Assembly (NCBI RefSeq): GCF_009799925.1
Contig: NZ_WELK01000012.1
Coordinates: 47,061-111,060, forward strand
Source of the DNA: Pseudomonas sp. R-28-1W-6
GTDB lineage: Bacteria; Pseudomonadota; Gammaproteobacteria; Pseudomonadales; Pseudomonadaceae
DNA: 64,000 nucleotides
Direction of reading: 5' to 3'
Made by a program: the position numbers and the translations under genes. This document shows positions 62,076 through 64,000 of the stretch, piece by piece. The notes under the pieces are model-generated. The model was not told the DNA's origin. It saw only the letters and a list, made by a program, of their open reading frames with translations, and searched no databases. Position 1 is the first letter of the stretch. Each line of letters starts with the position of its first letter.

Positions 62076-62231
62076 AAGGGCGGGATATACCCGATGGAGT
62101 AGGCCGGTGCAGTTAGGGCGACACTTTTTTGTCGCGTTGGCGTGACAAATTAATAACGCACCGATTCAGTCCATCCTGCTTTCTTCTCACATGCTTCGTG
62201 GCTCGAAAGGCGATTGATCCTTTTGAAACGT

Positions 62232-62247
62232 GTCGACCACGGTCGAC
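62232..62247. promoter_or_regulatory. Palindrome in the adhesin leader
   Basis: GTCGACC AC GGTCGAC is a perfect 7-base inverted repeat 24 bases before the adhesin ATG, overlapping the region just before its ribosome site. It could be an operator or an RNA hairpin. Confidence 0.5.
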
Positions 62248-62271
62248 AGTTGTGTTGTGGAGGAAGGACTC

Positions 62272-64000
62272 ATGGCTACTTTGATTGGTATCGTCAGCCA
62301 GGTTGTCGGCGAAGTCTTTGCGGTAGCTGGCGATGGATCGCGTCGACCGCTAGTCGAAGGCGATCGTGTCTATAGCGGCGAACAACTCGTAACAGGCGCC
62401 GGCGGTGCCATCTCCGTCGCCATGACCAATGGCCAGGTCTTGACGCTTGGCCGTGACAGCAGCATGGGCCTCACCGAACAGCTGCTCGCCGGTACAGAGG
62501 GGGCGTCACAGGGCGCGGCGCCGGACAGCGCTCCGGCGGCCCCATCCGATGCCGACCTGACCGATGTCGAGAAGCTGCAGGCGGCGATCGAGGCGGGCGT
62601 CGACCCGACCCAGTTGGGTGAAGCGACTGCTGCCGGCCCGGGCGCCGGTGGTGCGGCTGGCGCGGCAGGTGGCGGGCACAGCTTCGTGCTGCTGAGCGAG
62701 GTTGGTGGCGCGCTGGATCCGATCATTGGCTTCCCCACCGAAGGCCTGGGGTATGTGCCGGAGTTCCCGGATCCCGAACCTTTCATTGCGGCAGAGCCGC
62801 AAGCCGAAGATCCCGTTCCCGATATCGAAATCCAGTATGAAGATACCAATGGTGCCGTGATTGTCGGGCCTGCCAGCGTCGATGAGGAGGCGCTGAGCGA
62901 CGGCAGCAACCCCGACAGCAACGCCGAGCAGGCCGGAGGAGCGATCATCGTCAACTCGCCGGATGGCGTGTCCGCCCTGGAAATCCAGGACGTCAATGGC
63001 AACTGGATCAATGTCACCAACGGCGGTGTGGTGCAGGGCCAGTACGGCATCCTGAGCGTGGATGCCAGCGGTAACTGGCTCTATACCCTCACCGATAACA
63101 CCCTCGATCACAGCAACCCAGGTGCCTCCGAGCAAGTCGGCGAGAGTTTCTCGGTTCGTGCATTCGACCTGGATGGCGATGTGTCGCCAACCCAGCAGTT
63201 GAATGTGCGGATCAACGATGACAATCCTGACGTCAATTTTGGCCAGGGTGGGTTCTCCGGGCTAATCGTGGATGAGACGGATCTGGGCCTGACCGATACC
63301 GGCAATTTCTCCGGAGCCTTCCAGGCCAACTTCGGCGCCGATGGTGGCGCCGTGGCCTATTCGCTGGCGATCAACACCCTCGACAGCGGCCTGCGGGATA
63401 CCGTCACGGGGGCAAACATCGAGTTGCATCTGGTGGACGGCGTGATTCAGGGCTGGGTGGGTGGCGACCCGAACCTGGTGGCTTTCAGCGCCCAAGTCAA
63501 TGAGTCTGGCGATCTGACGCTGACCCAGCTGCGTGCCCTGCAGCATTCGAACCCGGCCAGCACCGACGAGCCGGTGGCTGTGGCGGGCGGGGTGATCCGG
63601 TTGGTGGCGGTTGCCACCGATGGCGATGGCGATACCGCCAGTGCCAGTCTGGACCTGGGTGGGTTGCTGCTCTTCCGCGATGATGGCCCGACTGCCATAA
63701 GCGACACGAATTCGATCGCGGCCGGCGGGTTTGGTCCGGCGACCGGCAACGTGATCACCGATGCGGGTGACGGCGACACGGGCGCGGACACCCGGGGCGC
63801 GGACGGTGCGCAGGTGTCCTCGGTGACGGCGACGACGGCCGGCGGTGCGCCGACGGCGGTGGCGGGCGCGACCGTGGTGCAGGGCGAATACGGGGTGCTG
63901 ACGCTGAACCCGGATGGTTCCTACAGCTATGCGCGTGATGAGGGGACGCCGGGTGGCGTGTCGGATGTCTTCACCTACACGCTGCAGGACGGCGATGGCG
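62272..64000 (+). CDS. lapA: LapA-like giant adhesin, N-terminal part (cut by window)
   Basis: At least 576 residues, open to the window end. ATG at 62272 with GGAGGAAGG before it. Residues 1-118 are the retention module (ATLIGIVSQVVGEVFAVAG, LTLGRDSSM) that plugs in the LapE channel. TAAG at 119-122, followed by a Gly/Ala linker, fits the LapG protease site. Later come repeat domains with Asp/Gly-rich calcium-type loops (DGDGDTAS, DLDGDVSP) and the beginnings of VCBS-type repeats. A surface biofilm adhesin released when c-di-GMP falls. Confidence 0.93.
   Translation, partial: MATLIGIVSQVVGEVFAVAGDGSRRPLVEGDRVYSGEQLVTGAGGAISVAMTNGQVLTLGRDSSMGLTEQLLAGTEGASQGAAPDSAPAAPSDADLTDVEKLQAAIEAGVDPTQLGEATAAGPGAGGAAGAAGGGHSFVLLSEVGGALDPIIGFPTEGLGYVPEFPDPEPFIAAEPQAEDPVPDIEIQYEDTNGAVIVGPASVDEEALSDGSNPDSNAEQAGGAIIVNSPDGVSALEIQDVNGNWINVTNGGVVQGQYGILSVDASGNWLYTLTDNTLDHSNPGASEQVGESFSVRAFDLDGDVSPTQQLNVRINDDNPDVNFGQGGFSGLIVDETDLGLTDTGNFSGAFQANFGADGGAVAYSLAINTLDSGLRDTVTGANIELHLVDGVIQGWVGGDPNLVAFSAQVNESGDLTLTQLRALQHSNPASTDEPVAVAGGVIRLVAVATDGDGDTASASLDLGGLLLFRDDGPTAISDTNSIAAGGFGPATGNVITDAGDGDTGADTRGADGAQVSSVTATTAGGAPTAVAGATVVQGEYGVLTLNPDGSYSYARDEGTPGGVSDVFTYTLQDGDG

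Noticed and set aside
62130..62165. AT-rich TGACAAATTAATAAC as a FleQ box for lapA
   Set aside because: The arms do not match the FleQ consensus well enough to claim.

Overview
The window is GC-rich, densely coded bacterial chromosome. Gene families and order point to Pseudomonas in the broad sense (Pseudomonadaceae): an OprO/OprP porin behind a Pho box, PcpS-type phosphopantetheinyl transferase, AceK, MetE/MetR, a LapA-type adhesin with its type I secretion genes, REP elements and many LysR regulators. No rRNA, tRNA, CRISPR array, intact insertion sequence or prophage was seen. Functions come from reading translations and motifs by eye; no database search was run.

Layout. 0-7.6 kb: end of a HIT-family gene, a Sel1-repeat protein, a lipoprotein, a LysR regulator followed by agmatine deiminase and a polyamine-type binding protein, then DUF1326, a solute-binding-like protein and a LysE exporter. 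8-14.2 kb: a FabH-like synthase, an ECF sigma factor with a small zinc anti-sigma factor, and a four-gene metallophore-RiPP operon of the bufferin/HvfABC type (Cys-rich precursor, DUF692 MNIO enzyme, DUF2063 partner, DoxX membrane protein), followed by a Pho-box-controlled OprO-like porin. This operon is the most exciting system in the window. 14.2-23.8 kb: a FemAB/GNAT-like protein, two lipoproteins, a small hydrolase, a VF530-type protein, a large class A penicillin-binding protein, a glutamate-synthase-like FMN enzyme and a LysR regulator. 24-28.8 kb: a tripartite efflux operon (NodT lipoprotein, FUSC pump, DUF1656, HlyD). 28.9-33 kb: small membrane, periplasmic and cupin genes and an AT-rich island that may be an immunity gene left behind a degraded toxin gene.

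33-41 kb: divergent metR/metE, pcpS, an intergenic transcription unit with a strong terminator and no ordinary gene, a dienelactone hydrolase, DUF502, a methyltransferase in an AT-rich pocket and an M23 peptidase. 41-49.4 kb: an AraC regulator and two arsenic gene groups (arsO-arsP-thioredoxin on +, arsR-arsH-gapdh-arsJ on -) enclosing cbpA-cbpM; the set is organised around organic or phosphorylated arsenic, with no arsB, acr3 or arsC. 49.5-56.7 kb: sigma54-type dctA, PAP2 phosphatase, aceK, a small ORF, an Aer-like chemoreceptor and tapT. 56.8-64 kb: lapC, lapB and lapE on - and, divergent, the start of a giant LapA-like adhesin carrying a TAAG LapG-type cleavage site; the adhesin runs off the window.

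Interspersed repeats recur between genes: an approximately 60-bp inverted repeat with GTAGGGTGCGCC ends (three full copies, one half copy), REP elements built on GGAGCGGCTTCAGCCGCG, and a GGTGGAT/ATCCACC element between metR and metE.
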